Assembly: GCF_029784135.1 (NCBI RefSeq)
Contig: NC_073744.1
Span: 76,673,935-76,737,934, forward strand
DNA: 64,000 nt
Direction: 5' to 3'
Source of the DNA: Toxorhynchites rutilus septentrionalis
Taxonomy: Eukaryota > Arthropoda > Insecta > Diptera > Culicidae
This document shows positions 1 through 13,777 of the stretch, piece after piece; positions within the stretch are counted from its first letter, which is position 1, and every line of letters begins with the position of its first letter. A program made the position numbers and the translations under genes. The notes beneath the pieces were generated by a model. It saw nothing but the letters and a program-made list of their open reading frames with translations. It made no database searches and was not told where the DNA came from.

Positions 1-614
1 TTCCATTTGATATTCAAATTTCAATAATTTTCTGAGTAATTTGAATATACTTTCTTTTTATTACTTCCAAAATTTATGTTTAAGTTTTACAAAATTTCCA
101 TCCTGTTTTCCGACAATACTCATCTTTCGCAATTAGAGTGATGGGTTTTTTATCATTCTACATTCTACGCAAACGACCAGCAAAGCATAGTAAAACGTAA
201 AAGTGATATTCTCTAGAGAAAAAAAAAAAAAAACAAACACACGGTGACCGCGAGAGAGGTCAAAATAATGCTAATTAGAATGTCACAGATGCTCGGATGT
301 GAAGGGACAGATGTGGGGTACCAAATCTGATAGACTGCCGCGTATGGAGTATCAATTCGAGAAGAAAAGAGTGGCGACGACGCGTTGCTAAAAATAAATT
401 CTATTCGGACAGACGGACATCTCGTGAGAAAGCCAGCCGTGGGGCCTAAGCCCGGGAAGAGTGTACGGAGTGATGACACAGTCTAAGGCTAGTGAAATGT
501 GAATGTTGTGTGAAATACAATCGAGAGCAGTAGGCAAAAAAAATCATATTGTCGCCTATACACTGAGGAAGATCGACCCAAGCTGGGGCCGCATCGATAA
601 GAAATATTGGCAAG

Positions 615-656
615 ATGTACGGTATGCTGCTGGAGAGTGTCCAACACTTTGTACAG
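615..656 (+). CDS. Gyc-89D: Soluble guanylyl cyclase (Gyc-89D type), coding exon 1
   Basis: This exon encodes 14 residues, MYGMLLESVQHFVQ, the start of a heme-NO-binding (HNOB) domain as in the fly atypical cyclases Gyc-89Da/Db. The ATG has a favourable context (ggcaag before it), and the exon ends in phase 0 at the donor gtgaga (657). It joins in frame to exon 2 at 38325, whose first residues are LEYGEHVW, the usual continuation after this N-terminus. The intron between them is about 37.7 kb and holds most mobile elements of the window. Upstream sequence (roughly 400-614) is probably 5' UTR; I did not fix a transcription start. The join is inferred from family sequence and splice sites. Confidence 0.88.
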
Positions 657-1144
657 GTGAGATTTCTAACCTTCGGTAGCTAGACAGTGTTCTTTGTGTT
701 GTTCTGTGTATTGAGGCGGTTTTTTTATTAAATTGATTGGCTTAATCAGACATCATTAGGGTCGTGTAATTGGCTCATCTGTGCTGACACATAATGGTAT
801 AAAAATATCACACGATATTATTATTAGTGCATTTGAAAAGTGCCGGAAAAATAAGTAACTGTTAGTGTTCGGTTAGAGGACTAGAGTTGATTTGGAACAT
901 TCAATGTTTGGATACATTATTACTAAAATTATTAAGAAATCAAATAACTACAACATAACGACATAGGAATGGGACATATAATTCAGGCCATAAATTTGCC
1001 TTACAATTAATTATAATAGATCAATTATCGCTTCCAATAACTTTTGTTTATTTTATTTTCCTTCTCATCCCAAACGCCCAAACGCCCAAACGTTATTCCA
1101 GATTGCATCAATCCATTTATGTACTTCATCCATTTCTTCTCTTA
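657..1144 (+). other. Start of cyclase intron 1, no element recognised
   Basis: AT-rich intron sequence after the exon 1 donor. I see no gene. A small triplication of cccaaacg lies near 1070-1092. The 3' end of the first I-clade element begins at the T-run near 1145. Confidence 0.5.
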
Positions 1145-4100
1145 TTTTTTTTTCCTTTATTGATTTAATTAGGCTCAAGTGGATAAAGAGCCACCATCAA
1201 GCAATACATTTTAAAACTATTTGAATATATTATAACTACATAATTATTAACTTAAGTCTAATTAGCTAAAACTACAGTGCAATATATAAAAAAAAATTAT
1301 TCCTTCGTTGCCTCGTCGGTATTATCCTTGTCTTGAACAGTGCCTGTGGTGGGTCGTAACAACTACATCGCCAGTTGATGTAGCAACGGTATCCTTTGGT
1401 AGTGAGTGCCTCCTTGTTATGTTAATAGCTCCTGTAATGATCTTATCTCAACGGGTACTAAGTTCTGCTTGTGTAATAGGAAAGGAAGGGAGAATGGACA
1501 GGAGATGTGACCTAAATAATAACATTAGCGCTTCTTAGGAAGACATATATGGGGAACATAAAATTAGGGTCGCGAGTAGCTATGATATTGCGAACTGTTA
1601 GGCGTGAGTGTACTCCTTGAGCCTCTAAATCGGCAACCAGTTTAATTCTTTCATTGCAAAATTCATTACATGACCAAACAACGTGCTCGATGTCATGATA
1701 TCCTTGACCACAATTGCATAAATTGTTAGTAGCAAGACCTATGCGGATGAGATGCGCATTTAGCGCGGAATGATTGGACATCAATCTGGACATATTTCTA
1801 ATAAAATTTCTGTCAAGATCTAACCCTTTAAACCAGGCCTTCGTTGAAACTTTGGGGATAATAGAGTATAGCCATCTCCCAAGGTCATCTCTGTTCCATT
1901 GGTTTTGCCAACTGGTGAGTGACTGCTGTCGGGAAATGGAGAATAATTCCTGATACGCTATTTGTCTTTCAAAAACTGTGCCCTGCATACTACCCATCTT
2001 TGCGAGTGTATTCGCTTTCTCATTACCAGGAATAGAGCAATGGGAAGGAATCCAAATGAAAGTGATTCGAATACTTTTATCAACAAGAGAGTTCAATACA
2101 TTCCTAATTTCGATAAGAAAATATGATGCTTTCGTCTGTTGTTTAAAGGATTGAATGGCTTGTATACTGCTAAGACTATCCGAGAAAATAAAATAGTGAT
2201 CAGGTGGTAAGGACTCAATGGTCTTAATTGCATGATATATTGCAGCCAGTTCGGCAACATACACTGAACAAGGGTCTTCAAGTTTATGAAAGCTAGTGTA
2301 ATGTTCATTAAAGATACCAAAACCAGTGGATCCGTTGATTCTTGAACCATCAGTGAAAAACATTCTTGAAGAATTGATATGGTTATATTTTGAAGCGAAA
2401 ATATTAGGGATTAATGATGATCGAAGATGATCTGAAATGTCTCGAGTTTCGTCCTTCATAGAAAGATCGAAATCAACGGAAGATCTGCAAAAGTTCGGAA
2501 AGCTTACATTATTGACTGCTGAAGGTTTTATTTCTTGAGAAATGTAATGAGAGTACAGATCCATGGATCTCGACCGTTGGTTCAACTCGAGAAGCTTCTT
2601 ACAATTCTCAATTACTAATGGGTTCATGATTTCGCTTCGGATTAAGAAGCGATAGGACAGTTCCCAAAACCGAACCTGCAATGGTAAAACACCTGCCAAG
2701 ACTTCAAGGCTCATGTTGTGTGTTGATTGCATGCACCCTAAGGCTAAACGCAAGCAACGATACTGTATCCTCCCCAGTTTAATGATGTGGGTTTTAGCAG
2801 CCGAACGGAAACAAAACGAACCATATTCCATGACTGACAGAATTGTAGTTTTGTACAGCCGTATTAGGTCTTCTGGATGAGCACCCCACCATGTTCTAAT
2901 AACTGTCCGGAGAAAATTTGTTCTCTGTTGACATTTTTTATTCAGATACGCAATATGTTTTCCCCATGTACATTTAGCATCAAACCAAACTCGAAGATAT
3001 TTGAAGCTTGTGGATTGAACGATGGTTTTGTTGAACAATTGAAGCAGAAGTTCGGGAGGTTGGTGCTTCCTAGAAAATACAACCATTTCTGTTTTCTCAG
3101 TTGAGAATTCAATACCTAGATTCACAGCCCATGTAGATAAATTATTTAAGGAAATTTGCAGCGGTCTTTGCAAATCAATAGTTCTAGTACCTGATATGGA
3201 TACAACACTAACATCTGCCAGTTGCCTCAAAGAACATCCATCTGCAAGATGATCATCTATATCATTAATATAGAAATTATACAGAAGAGGACTTAAGCAA
3301 GAACCTTGAGGGAGACCTATGTAGCTAGTCCTAGAAACGGCACAATTTCCATGAGAAAAGTGCATGTGCTTTACGGATAACAGATTAAACAAAAAGGTGT
3401 TTAAAATTGGTGAAAATCCATGGTTGTGAAGTTTATCGGATAAAATTCTTATTGATACTGAGTCAAACGCCCCTTTAATGTCTAAGCCATCAGTTTTTTA
3501 TTACCAAAGGTCGTCTGAATTTCCGAAGCAAGTAACGCAAGACATTCATTTGTCCCTTTGCCCTTGCGGAAACCGAACTGCGTATCTGATAAAAAGTTAT
3601 TCTCTTCAACCCATTCGTCTAAACGTCGGAGTATCATTTTTTCCAATAACTTACGGATGCAAGATAGCATGGCAATTGGTCTGTATGAGTTATGGTGGGA
3701 AGCTGGCTTATTCGGTTTTTGAATGGCTATTACTCTCACTTGTTTCCACTCGATAGGGACAATATTTTGCTCAATAAACTTATTAAATAACCTTAATAAA
3801 CGTTTCTTAGCGACGTTTGGAAGGTTCTTCAAAAGATTAAATTTGATTCCATCGGAACCAGGAGCTGAATTATTGCACGAAAAAAGTGCAAGTGAGAATT
3901 CAGTCATAGAAAACAATGTCTCGTTATTACTATTGGAAGACGATGTATTACGAGATATGTCTTCTGCAGGAACAAAATCTGGACATACTTTTTTGGCAAA
4001 ATCAAGAATCCATCGGTCTGAATACTCTTTGTTTTCGTTTGTATGGTTTTTGTTTCGCAAACACCTGGCTGTGTTCCACAGGGTACTCATAGATGTTTCC

Positions 4101-5700
4101 CTTGACAAACCATTGACATATCGTCGCCAATAACTGCGTTTCTTCGCTCCAATAAGATTTTCGAATTTGGTCTCCAAAAGTTCATACTTATCAAAATTTT
4201 CCATTGAGCCATTTTTACGAAAAATTTTGAAAGCAGAGGATTTATTGAAATAAGCATCCGAGCACTCTTTGTCCCACCAAGGAGCACCAGGGCGTCGGCG
4301 AAGTTTTGCACCAGGGAAACGTTTCGTTTGAGCTTGAATGGCAGTGTGGTAAATCAAACTAGCAATGAAATCATATTCTTCTAGAGGTGGAAGTTCAGGA
4401 GTCGAATTGATGCTCTCTGATATAATACTAGCAAATTTCTCCCAGTCAATATTATGGGTAAGATCGTATACAACTTCGACCAATTTCTGTGGACACATCT
4501 CATTGGCAATAGAAACAAGGATTGGTAAGTGATCGCTACCATGAGGATCTTGGATTACTTCCCACATACAATCTAACGATAAAGTAGACGTTTTGGAGTT
4601 TTATCACTTCCAGAGGATTTCTCAATTGGTTTAACGTTTTCTTGCTTCTTACGAGGAGTCGGAGGAGTAAGAGGAGCAGAATTTTTTCTTTTCGTTGAGC
4701 CTCCCGGTATTGACATGAATGCTTCTTCAATGGAAGCAAAATTTTCACAATCATTGGTTGGCAGAATTGCATAAGGGTTCTCTTGTGCTCCAGAATTAGG
4801 GGTCTCTTTTGCAACAGCCCTTTTGAGCATTTCAGCATCATCATCGTTTAGGTCGACTTGGATCGTTGTTTGAGAGAGTTCTTAACTTTTGCTTCCCGCG
4901 ATTTAAACGCTGGACACGCAGAAAGATCGTGAACTTCTCCTTTGCAGAAAATGCAGTTATCGACATCTTCAGAGCATGATTTATCCTCATGCATCCCCCC
5001 ACATTTTGCACAACGTATCTTGTTTCTGCAGTGGGAGTCTGTATGCCCCAATTGCTTGCATTTTATACAGCTCATCACTTTGGGTACGTAAAGGCGCACC
5101 GGAAGCAAAACCTTTTCAATTTCCACAAATTGTGGAAGAGCTTTTCCGGGAAAGGTTACTCGAAACGAATCTGATTCGAAGTACTCTTTCCCTTTTTCGG
5201 AATGAGATACCGAATGCAATTTCTTGCAAGCAAGTATCTTCAGATGATCAATACTGGCATTCTTGAATCGACCTTTTCTTTCGTGTAATATTTCATCACA
5301 CGTTAGACTAGGGTCGGTGATGACACCATCAATTTCAACGTCTTTTGAAGGAATATAAACAAAATATTCCTCCGTAAAAAGTTTGCATTGCGTAATCTCA
5401 GTGGCTTGCTTGCGGTCTTTGACAACCACGCGAAGCTTGTTCTGTCTAATAAGTTTTATCGAATCGACCGTGCTGAAATTCTTTTTGAGTTCTCTGGCTA
5501 TTGTCAAAATTCGCAGAGCTTTCTGGCGGAGGCGAAAATAAACATGGTAAGGTCCATCGGAATCTTCAGGATAGGATTAATCCGAGGAGCTGTTTTTGAT
5601 GGTGGATCGTGGTTCCCCGGCTCCGGGGTAGTTGATTCATTATTAGGAATAGGAGGGGCGGGGGGACTGTGGTGTTTAGTAACATCCACTTCCATTGTGA
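1145..5700 (-). mobile_element. I-clade non-LTR retrotransposon, decayed copy
   Basis: Read on the - strand: ORF1 remnant (5695-4848 and 4830-4573) with three CCHC zinc knuckles (CIKCKQLGHTDSHC and two more); the last part of the endonuclease (GSDHLPIL, 4560-4500); reverse transcriptase (SYRPIAMLSCIRKLLEKM; GLPQGSCLSPLLYNFYIND); RNase H (FFTDGSR, YVAELAAI, FSDSLSS, IPSHCSIPGNEKA); and a C-terminal Cys-rich tail. It ends in a T-run near 1145 (poly(A) on the element strand). Damage: the first roughly 200 endonuclease residues are deleted, joining ORF1 almost directly to SLDC-MWEVIQDP; about 10 bp are lost in RT motif A near 3480, shifting frame; and the catalytic LADD reads LADV. It is the same family as the intact element at 20722-26750. 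Confidence 0.88.
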
Positions 5701-6004
5701 AAGCAAGATATTAATTTCTTGTTAATGAGGACGATAACAACAGGAAGGAAAAGCAAATAGCAGAACTTAGCCTACCTGTTTTCGAAGAGTAACTCCAACA
5801 AGCTGGGTAGCTGACTGCTAGCCGGTGACGAAGTTAGTCCAGGTAGTCAATGGGTGCACGGTTTAGATCCTAGGTGCTGGCGAGTATGTATGCCTGTAAA
5901 AACACTTTTTTTTAAACAGGTAGCAAAAGAGTTATAGAAAAAAAAAACTTGATACTTCATTTCCACTTTGCAGCGAAAGAAAAACACGTCCTTCTCCGAA
6001 GAGA

Positions 6005-8982
6005 TCAGGGAAGGAACCAAATATTTGTACATGTTAGAATAGCTTGTATTTCTGCTTGAAAAACTGTAGGCCACTGCCCCATTGGAATTGACATATCGAT
6101 TCCTGGTCCAGTAAAACCAGCTCCCGTAGATTTACCGATTTTAGATCCATCGGTATAAAACACGAGTGATCCTGGACGAGTTTTGAGGCCACCTTCTTCC
6201 CATTCGTTGCGATTGAATTCAATCACTTTGGAGGGAACACTGAAGTTAGTCTTTGTTTCCATCTAGTCTTCATTCATGCTTACTATAGTGTTCAGTTGAA
6301 AATCTTTCAGGATTTGTGAATGCCCTGTGAGATCTCCTTCTAGAAAATGTTTTATACGTTTCAGCCTAAGAGCACCTTTTTCCGCTTCAAGTTGCACATA
6401 TTGGTGCAAGGGTAGAAGGTATAAAAGAGCATCTAGGGCTTTGGAAGGTGCGCTAGGCATTGCTCCAGTTATTGATAGGCATGCCAGACGTTGTAGTTTA
6501 TCGAACTTTTTCTGAGCTGATATTTGTGTAGTTTTAGGCCACCACACTAGCGAAGCATATGTTAGTCTGGGTCTCACAATTGCCGAGTAAATCCAGTGAA
6601 TCATTCTCGGTTTTAGTCCCCACTTTTTCCCGAATATACTACTACAACTCCAGAGAGCAGTCTGGGCTTTAGATATTGCATACTCCAGTTGGTCGTTCCA
6701 ATTTAGGTTTTGGTCGAGTATGACACCTAAATATTTGGTTCGTTTTGAAAGCTCCAATTGTACACCTCCCAATCTAAGAGGTGGAATCTTATACTTTTTT
6801 TTCTGGTAAATGGAATTATGACTGTTTTTGAAGGATTAATACTCAGTCCTTCCAAGTTGCACCATTTGAGTGTGTAGTTAAGGGCTGTTTGCATTCTATT
6901 GGAAATAGTATACTCACATTTACCCCTCACTAAGATGATTATGTCATCAGCAAAACCAATGACTTCGTATCCTAAATTAGCTAGGTTATTAAGAAGATCG
7001 TCGACAACTAGGGACCACAACAGAGGAGACAGAACTCCTCCTTGAGGTCAACCTCTAGTTGGTTTCGTTGTTAGAGTAGATCCTCCTAATTTAGCTGTTA
7101 TTAGTCGGTTGGTTAGCATGGCATGTATCCAGTTGGAGATGCACATGTCAAAACTACATTTTTTCATAGCTTTATTTATAGAGTTGTAGGATGCATTGTC
7201 AAATGCTCCCTCAATATCAAGAAAAACTGTAAGTGAGATTTCTTTAGCATCAAAAGACTTCTCTATTTTTGAAATTAACGTGTGAAGCGCTGTTTCAGTT
7301 GATTTATATGCTTGGTAGGCAAATTGAAATTTGTTCAATGGTCTCCTGTTCAAATATGATGATTTGATATGGGGATCAATGACCTTTTCCATCATTTTTA
7401 AGATTACAGATGTTAGACTAATTGGTCTATACTATACGCTTTGGAAGTCGTCCTGTCACGTTTGCCAGCCTTGGGAATATATATAACCCGGACTTCTCGC
7501 CATTTACTAGGAATGAAGCTTAGTACCATACTAGCTCTAAACATCTCCGTTAGAAGAGGGACAGTGATATCCTTGCTTTTTTGTAACAGCACCGGATGAA
7601 TCTCGTCTGGTCCTGGAGATTTAAAGAGCTTCAAGGAATCCACTGCCCATTCAACCCTTGACTTCGTGAAGACCGCCCTAGCCAATTCATTAGCTCTATT
7701 CTCGTCTCTGATTAGACAAGATTGAGCTGTGCTGAAGACCTGTGCGTGTCCGGAAATCAATTGGATTGAGCCTGGGAAGTGTGTTTCCATCATGATACTA
7801 AGTGTTTCCTGGGAATCGGTTGTATATTGACCATTTCCTTTTTTCAGACTACCAAGTCCGTTGGTATGATCCTTAGAAAGGGCTTTATGAAGTCTTGCTA
7901 CAACAGGTAAACTTTCTACCTGTTCACATGTGAACTTACAATCCCTTCTCTTAGATTTACGGATTTCTTTGTTATATTCTGTTAGACAGTTTTTGTAATC
8001 TGTCCAATCAGAGGTAATTTTTGCTCCGTTGAAAAGATTTCTAGACAATTTTCTAAGCCTTTCAAGTTTTTTGTTCCACCAAGATGCATCCTTACTTGAA
8101 GTTTTTTGCTTCAGTGGACAGTTTTCTTCGAAGGTGGATTTAATATTGGTTTCAAATTCTGATGAAACTATTTCAAGCTGTTCAGTGGAAGTAATACTTT
8201 CCACTGATATCAAAATTTTCTCCTGAAGTTTGGAATGATAACTATCCCATTTTGTTTTTCTTGGATCTCTGAATTGTTCGATCAAACGATCACCAGAATT
8301 ATAATTAAACATTATATGTTTATGATCAGATAGAGATTCTTCATTTGACACATGCCAATTTTTATCTTATCTGATAGTTTAGAACTGCAGAGTGTTAGAT
8401 CAAGAACTTTTTGTCTAATAGAGTTAACAAATGTTGGGTCGTTTCCTTGGTTACAAATGTTAATATAATTTGACATTAAATATTCGAGCAAACATTCACC
8501 TCTAACATTGATGTCGCTACTGCCCCAGACCGTATGGTGGGCATTGGCGTCACATCCTATGATGAATTGTTTGTTATTTAATTTACAATGTTGTATCAGC
8601 ATACCAATTTCAAATGGAGGACGTTGTCTCCTGGGAAATAAGCCGAAGCGACGATGATAACAGTTTTTCCTCGGGTCGTTGGGACCTCCAATTGAATTGT
8701 CACGATGTCACGGTTGATAAATTCTGTGATCGGTACATACCTAATGTTATCCCGTATAAGAATTGCTGCTCTTGATGCAGTTTGTGTGCTGTCATAGAGA
8801 AGCTTACATTTTTGTGTAGAGATTCCTCGAATCCTAGAATAATAGAACCAAGGCTCTTGAATAAGAGCCACATCCAAAGTTTCGTGAATGAACCTTCTGC
8901 ATAGGACGCTGCTTGCTCCCTTGGCGTGATGAAGGTTCACCTGAATAAACTTTATTCTGTCCAGCATTTTGTTCGTCTCCAT
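6005..8982 (-). mobile_element. LOA-clade (Lian-like) non-LTR retrotransposon, decayed copy
   Basis: On the - strand: endonuclease from MLDRIKFIQVNLHHAKGASS (8982 on), with VALIQEPW and IGCDANAHH; RT with KSPGPDEIHPVLLQK, FLDIEGAFDN, GFADDIIILVRGK and WWPKTTQIS; and the start of RNase H (LVFYTDGSKIGKSTGAG, 6160-6100), cut off near 6050. Lesions include frameshifts between endonuclease pieces (8602/8596, 8351/8312), a small insertion in SKAYRPIS near 7437, and a stop in motif B where RGCPQGG reads RG-stop-PQGG (near 7046). The part above 6904 is included in the duplicated block. LOA elements such as Lian are known from Aedes; family placement is by motif memory. Confidence 0.85.
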
Positions 8983-9470
8983 TATTCAGGGAGAGGCTGC
9001 CGGAACCCGAAAAGCTTGTTAGGATTGTTCATGTGAGTCCCACGAGTTGCGCGGTAAAGAAGGTCAGCTACATCAGTAACCCGCTTAATTCAGTAAGGGA
9101 GGAAAATACTGTGAAGGGCGCCCCGGTGCTCCACAGGCTCCGTTATAGGCAAGGTATTTGATGAAACCCTCCATACCATTCAACCCTCGGCACGGGTCGC
9201 GTAACACCTTGGCTTAGGGGTTTATCCATTACTTTCTTTCTATAATAACCATGGATAACAGCTATTACAACCATCCTCCTTTTTTGGGGCTTTGGACCCA
9301 CTGCTCTGGTTCTCAATAGTTTCAGGTTCTTTTTCGGACATGCTACTATAGAGATCCGCCATTCACAGGCGGAGTTTTGACAAGTCGTACTGTTGATACA
9401 ATTATTGAGGGTTTTGAATCCAGGATTAAATTACATATTTCGCATTACAACTGAGAGAAAACTCCTATGG
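8983..9470 (-). other. LOA-element upstream region, no intact ORF
   Basis: Lies 5' of the LOA endonuclease on the - strand; probably ORF1 or leader of that element. About 150 bp of it (9222-9382) recurs at 31676-31805 (shared landmark: taataaccatggataacag). The second copy of this stretch is at 12842-13329. Confidence 0.45.
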
Positions 9471-9582
9471 CATGATCGAACCAACAAACGTTAACTTTCC
9501 TCGTTTTATATTTGGAATTAAACTCAACAATTCTCTACTTTACGGAATAAAGCGCATCAAAAATATTCATCTGATGATACCG

Positions 9583-9918
9583 GATTACAATACGAGCAAA
9601 GACACGATAAAGTTATTTTGCAGCACGACAATGCTCGGCCGCATGTTGCGAATCCGGTCAAAACATACTTGGAAACGCTGAAATGGGAGGTCCTATCCCA
9701 CCCGCCGTATTCTCCAGACATTGCCTCGTCCGATTGCTACCTTTTTCGATCGATGAAACATGCCCTGGTTGACCAGCACTTCTCCAATGTTGATGATCAA
9801 AAATTGAATCGATTCGTGGTTAGTCGACAAACTGGTCGATTATTTCCACAAAGGGATCCGTGAATTGCCAGAAAGATGGGAAAAAGTTGTGACTGGCGAT
9901 GGGCAATACTTTGAATAA
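9583..9918 (+). pseudogene. mariner-like transposase C-terminus (copy 1)
   Basis: One frame reads LQYEQRHDKVILQHDNARPH, then LSHPPYSPDIASSDCYLFRS, the last DDE blocks of mariner transposases (HDNARPH, YSPD and SSD). After a one-base slip near 9814 the frame resumes as FHKGIRELPERWEKVV to TAA at 9916-9918, a normal mariner end. The N-terminal two thirds are absent. It sits just beyond the LOA leader inside the duplicated block. Confidence 0.8.
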
Positions 9919-10756
9919 TAAATTTGCAACCGTTTTTGCAGAACAAACCATTAATTTTTGTGAAAAAACGAAGAAACTTACCGGTAACTTCTCGGGAAAT
10001 GTTAGTGTAAAAATCAAGAAATTGAAAACAACTACTACTGCTAATAATTTGGATTAATATTTGTTTTTCAAGAAATATTATTTGTGGACCACTCTATCCT
10101 ATTCCATTGAGCATTTCCATAGCCATAGCCGAATTTGCTTCAGCGCTACGAAGGGATTTTTCTAGAGATAGGCAATACGCGAAAATCGTAGATGAACCAC
10201 GTGTAAGAAAAGCAGTTGTCAAAAATTATCTGAACATTCAAAATAGCCGTATTTGTCAGCATAAGTGAGAGACATGAGTACCAACATAATGCCACAAAAA
10301 AAATAGAATCGAATATACGTAGCCCGCGTAAATTCGAAAGTCGCGATACTTTTTGAACAGATCTCGTACGATACCCGAGGATATCGGATATCGATAGGAT
10401 CAGTTGTAATAAGTGTTAAAATGTTCGCATGCAGCACTCCTACTTGTGTAGGGAGTACATTATGTTCCCAAACGAAACCGAATCAATCTCTGCTATGAAA
10501 GGATGCTATTCTCTGTTATGTTTCAGTTCACCATATTTCGTTCTGCATTCTTGGAATTGTACATGTCAATAAGGACACATCATGGGACGGTTTTTTCTTT
10601 CGGCTAATTAGATATTTTTCCACACGCTATACATTCTTAGCTTTCCGAAGCCTTTCTGTCTCAACTGATACACTGTTTATCACTGGATTGTTTTGCAGAG
10701 CCCGAAACCGAAATAAGCTCAACGCTGCAAGAACAGCTGTGACATCCAGGAACCTA
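9919..10756. other. Unassigned sequence in duplicated block
   Basis: About 840 bp with no recognisable coding motif, repeated at 13778-14615. The last 60 bp look exon-like (after ttttgcag) but read no long frame. Confidence 0.4.
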
Positions 10757-10762
10757 GCCAGG

Positions 10763-12841
10763 AATAGTATACTCACATTTACCCCTCACTAAGATGATTA
10801 TGTCATCAGCAAAACCAATGACTTCGTATCCTAAATTAGCTAGGTTATTAAGAAGATCGTCGACAACTAGGGACCACAACAGAGGAGACAGAACTCCTCC
10901 TTGAGGTCAACCTCTAGTTGGTTTCGTTGTTAGAGTAGATCCTCCTAATTTAGCTGTTATTAGTCGGTTGGTTAGCATGGCATGTATCCAGTTGGAGATG
11001 CACATGTCAAAACTACATTTTTTCATAGCTTTATTTATAGAGTTGTAGGATGCATTGTCAAATGCTCCCTCAATATCAAGAAAAACTGTAAGTGAGATTT
11101 CTTTAGCATCAAAAGACTTCTCTATTTTTGAAATTAACGTGTGAAGCGCTGTTTCAGTTGATTTATATGCTTGGTAGGCAAATTGAAATTTGTTCAATGG
11201 TCTCCTGTTCAAATATGATGATTTGATATGGGGATCAATGACCTTTTCCATCATTTTTAAGATTACAGATGTTAGACTAATTGGTCTATACTATACGCTT
11301 TGGAAGTCGTCCTGTCACGTTTGCCAGCCTTGGGAATATATATAACCCGGACTTCTCGCCATTTACTAGGAATGAAGCTTAGTACCATACTAGCTCTAAA
11401 CATCTCCGTTAGAAGAGGGACAGTGATATCCTTGCTTTTTTGTAACAGCACCGGATGAATCTCGTCTGGTCCTGGAGATTTAAAGAGCTTCAAGGAATCC
11501 ACTGCCCATTCAACCCTTGACTTCGTGAAGACCGCCCTAGCCAATTCATTAGCTCTATTCTCGTCTCTGATTAGACAAGATTGAGCTGTGCTGAAGACCT
11601 GTGCGTGTCCGGAAATCAATTGGATTGAGCCTGGGAAGTGTGTTTCCATCATGATACTAAGTGTTTCCTGGGAATCGGTTGTATATTGACCATTTCCTTT
11701 TTTCAGACTACCAAGTCCGTTGGTATGATCCTTAGAAAGGGCTTTATGAAGTCTTGCTACAACAGGTAAACTTTCTACCTGTTCACATGTGAACTTACAA
11801 TCCCTTCTCTTAGATTTACGGATTTCTTTGTTATATTCTGTTAGACAGTTTTTGTAATCTGTCCAATCAGAGGTAATTTTTGCTCCGTTGAAAAGATTTC
11901 TAGACAATTTTCTAAGCCTTTCAAGTTTTTTGTTCCACCAAGATGCATCCTTACTTGAAGTTTTTTGCTTCAGTGGACAGTTTTCTTCGAAGGTGGATTT
12001 AATATTGGTTTCAAATTCTGATGAAACTATTTCAAGCTGTTCAGTGGAAGTAATACTTTCCACTGATATCAAAATTTTCTCCTGAAGTTTGGAATGATAA
12101 CTATCCCATTTTGTTTTTCTTGGATCTCTGAATTGTTCGATCAAACGATCACCAGAATTATAATTAAACATTATATGTTTATGATCAGATAGAGATTCTT
12201 CATTTGACACATGCCAATTTTTATCTTATCTGATAGTTTAGAACTGCAGAGTGTTAGATCAAGAACTTTTTGTCTAATAGAGTTAACAAATGTTGGGTCG
12301 TTTCCTTGGTTACAAATGTTAATATAATTTGACATTAAATATTCGAGCAAACATTCACCTCTAACATTGATGTCGCTACTGCCCCAGACCGTATGGTGGG
12401 CATTGGCGTCACATCCTATGATGAATTGTTTGTTATTTAATTTACAATGTTGTATCAGCATACCAATTTCAAATGGAGGACGTTGTCTCCTGGGAAATAA
12501 GCCGAAGCGACGATGATAACAGTTTTTCCTCGGGTCGTTGGGACCTCCAATTGAATTGTCACGATGTCACGGTTGATAAATTCTGTGATCGGTACATACC
12601 TAATGTTATCCCGTATAAGAATTGCTGCTCTTGATGCAGTTTGTGTGCTGTCATAGAGAAGCTTACATTTTTGTGTAGAGATTCCTCGAATCCTAGAATA
12701 ATAGAACCAAGGCTCTTGAATAAGAGCCACATCCAAAGTTTCGTGAATGAACCTTCTGCATAGGACGCTGCTTGCTCCCTTGGCGTGATGAAGGTTCACC
12801 TGAATAAACTTTATTCTGTCCAGCATTTTGTTCGTCTCCAT
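10763..12841 (-). mobile_element. LOA-clade element fragment, duplicated copy
   Basis: Endonuclease and RT N-terminal two thirds of the LOA element, identical in lesions to 6904-8982. It lacks the thumb and RNase H part because the duplicated block starts at 10763. Confidence 0.85.
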
Positions 12842-13441
12842 TATTCAGGGAGAGGCTGCCGGAACCCGAAAAGCTTGTTAGGATTGTTCATGTGAGTCCC
12901 ACGAGTTGCGCGGTAAAGAAGGTCAGCTACATCAGTAACCCGCTTAATTCAGTAAGGGAGGAAAATACTGTGAAGGGCGCCCCGGTGCTCCACAGGCTCC
13001 GTTATAGGCAAGGTATTTGATGAAACCCTCCATACCATTCAACCCTCGGCACGGGTCGCGTAACACCTTGGCTTAGGGGTTTATCCATTACTTTCTTTCT
13101 ATAATAACCATGGATAACAGCTATTACAACCATCCTCCTTTTTTGGGGCTTTGGACCCACTGCTCTGGTTCTCAATAGTTTCAGGTTCTTTTTCGGACAT
13201 GCTACTATAGAGATCCGCCATTCGCAGGCGGAGTTTTGACAAGTCGTACTGTTGATACAATTATTGAGGGTTTTGAATCCAGGATTAAATTACATATTTC
13301 GCATTACAACTGAGAGAAAACTCCTATGGCATGATCGAACCAACAAACGTTAACTTTCCTCGTTTTATATTTGGAATTAAACTCAACAATTCTCTACTTT
13401 ACGGAATAAAGCGCATCAAAAATATTCATCTGATGATACCG

Positions 13442-13777
13442 GATTACAATACGAGCAAAGACACGATAAAGTTATTTTGCAGCACGACAATGCTCGGCCG
13501 CATGTTGCGAATCCGGTCAAAACATACTTGGAAACGCTGAAATGGGAGGTCCTATCCCACCCGCCGTATTCTCCAGACATTGCCTCGTCCGATTGCTACC
13601 TTTTTCGATCGATGAAACATGCCCTGGTTGACCAGCACTTCTCCAATGTTGATGATCAAAAATTGAATCGATTCGTGGTTAGTCGACAAACTGGTCGATT
13701 ATTTCCACAAAGGGATCCGTGAATTGCCAGAAAGATGGGAAAAAGTTGTGACTGGCGATGGGCAATACTTTGAATAA
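13442..13777 (+). pseudogene. mariner-like transposase C-terminus (copy 2)
   Basis: Duplicate of the 9583-9918 relic, with the same frameshift. Confidence 0.8.

Larger units (their letters stand above)
6904..10756. repeat. 3.85-kb block, copy 1 of near-identical tandem pair
   Basis: 3,853 bp that match 10763-14615 at an offset of 3,859 with only two differences noticed (9365 A versus 13224 G; 10229 T versus 14088 A). It carries part of the LOA element, its upstream region, a mariner C-terminal relic and about 840 bp of unassigned sequence. The left edge cuts through LOA RT. Confidence 0.93.
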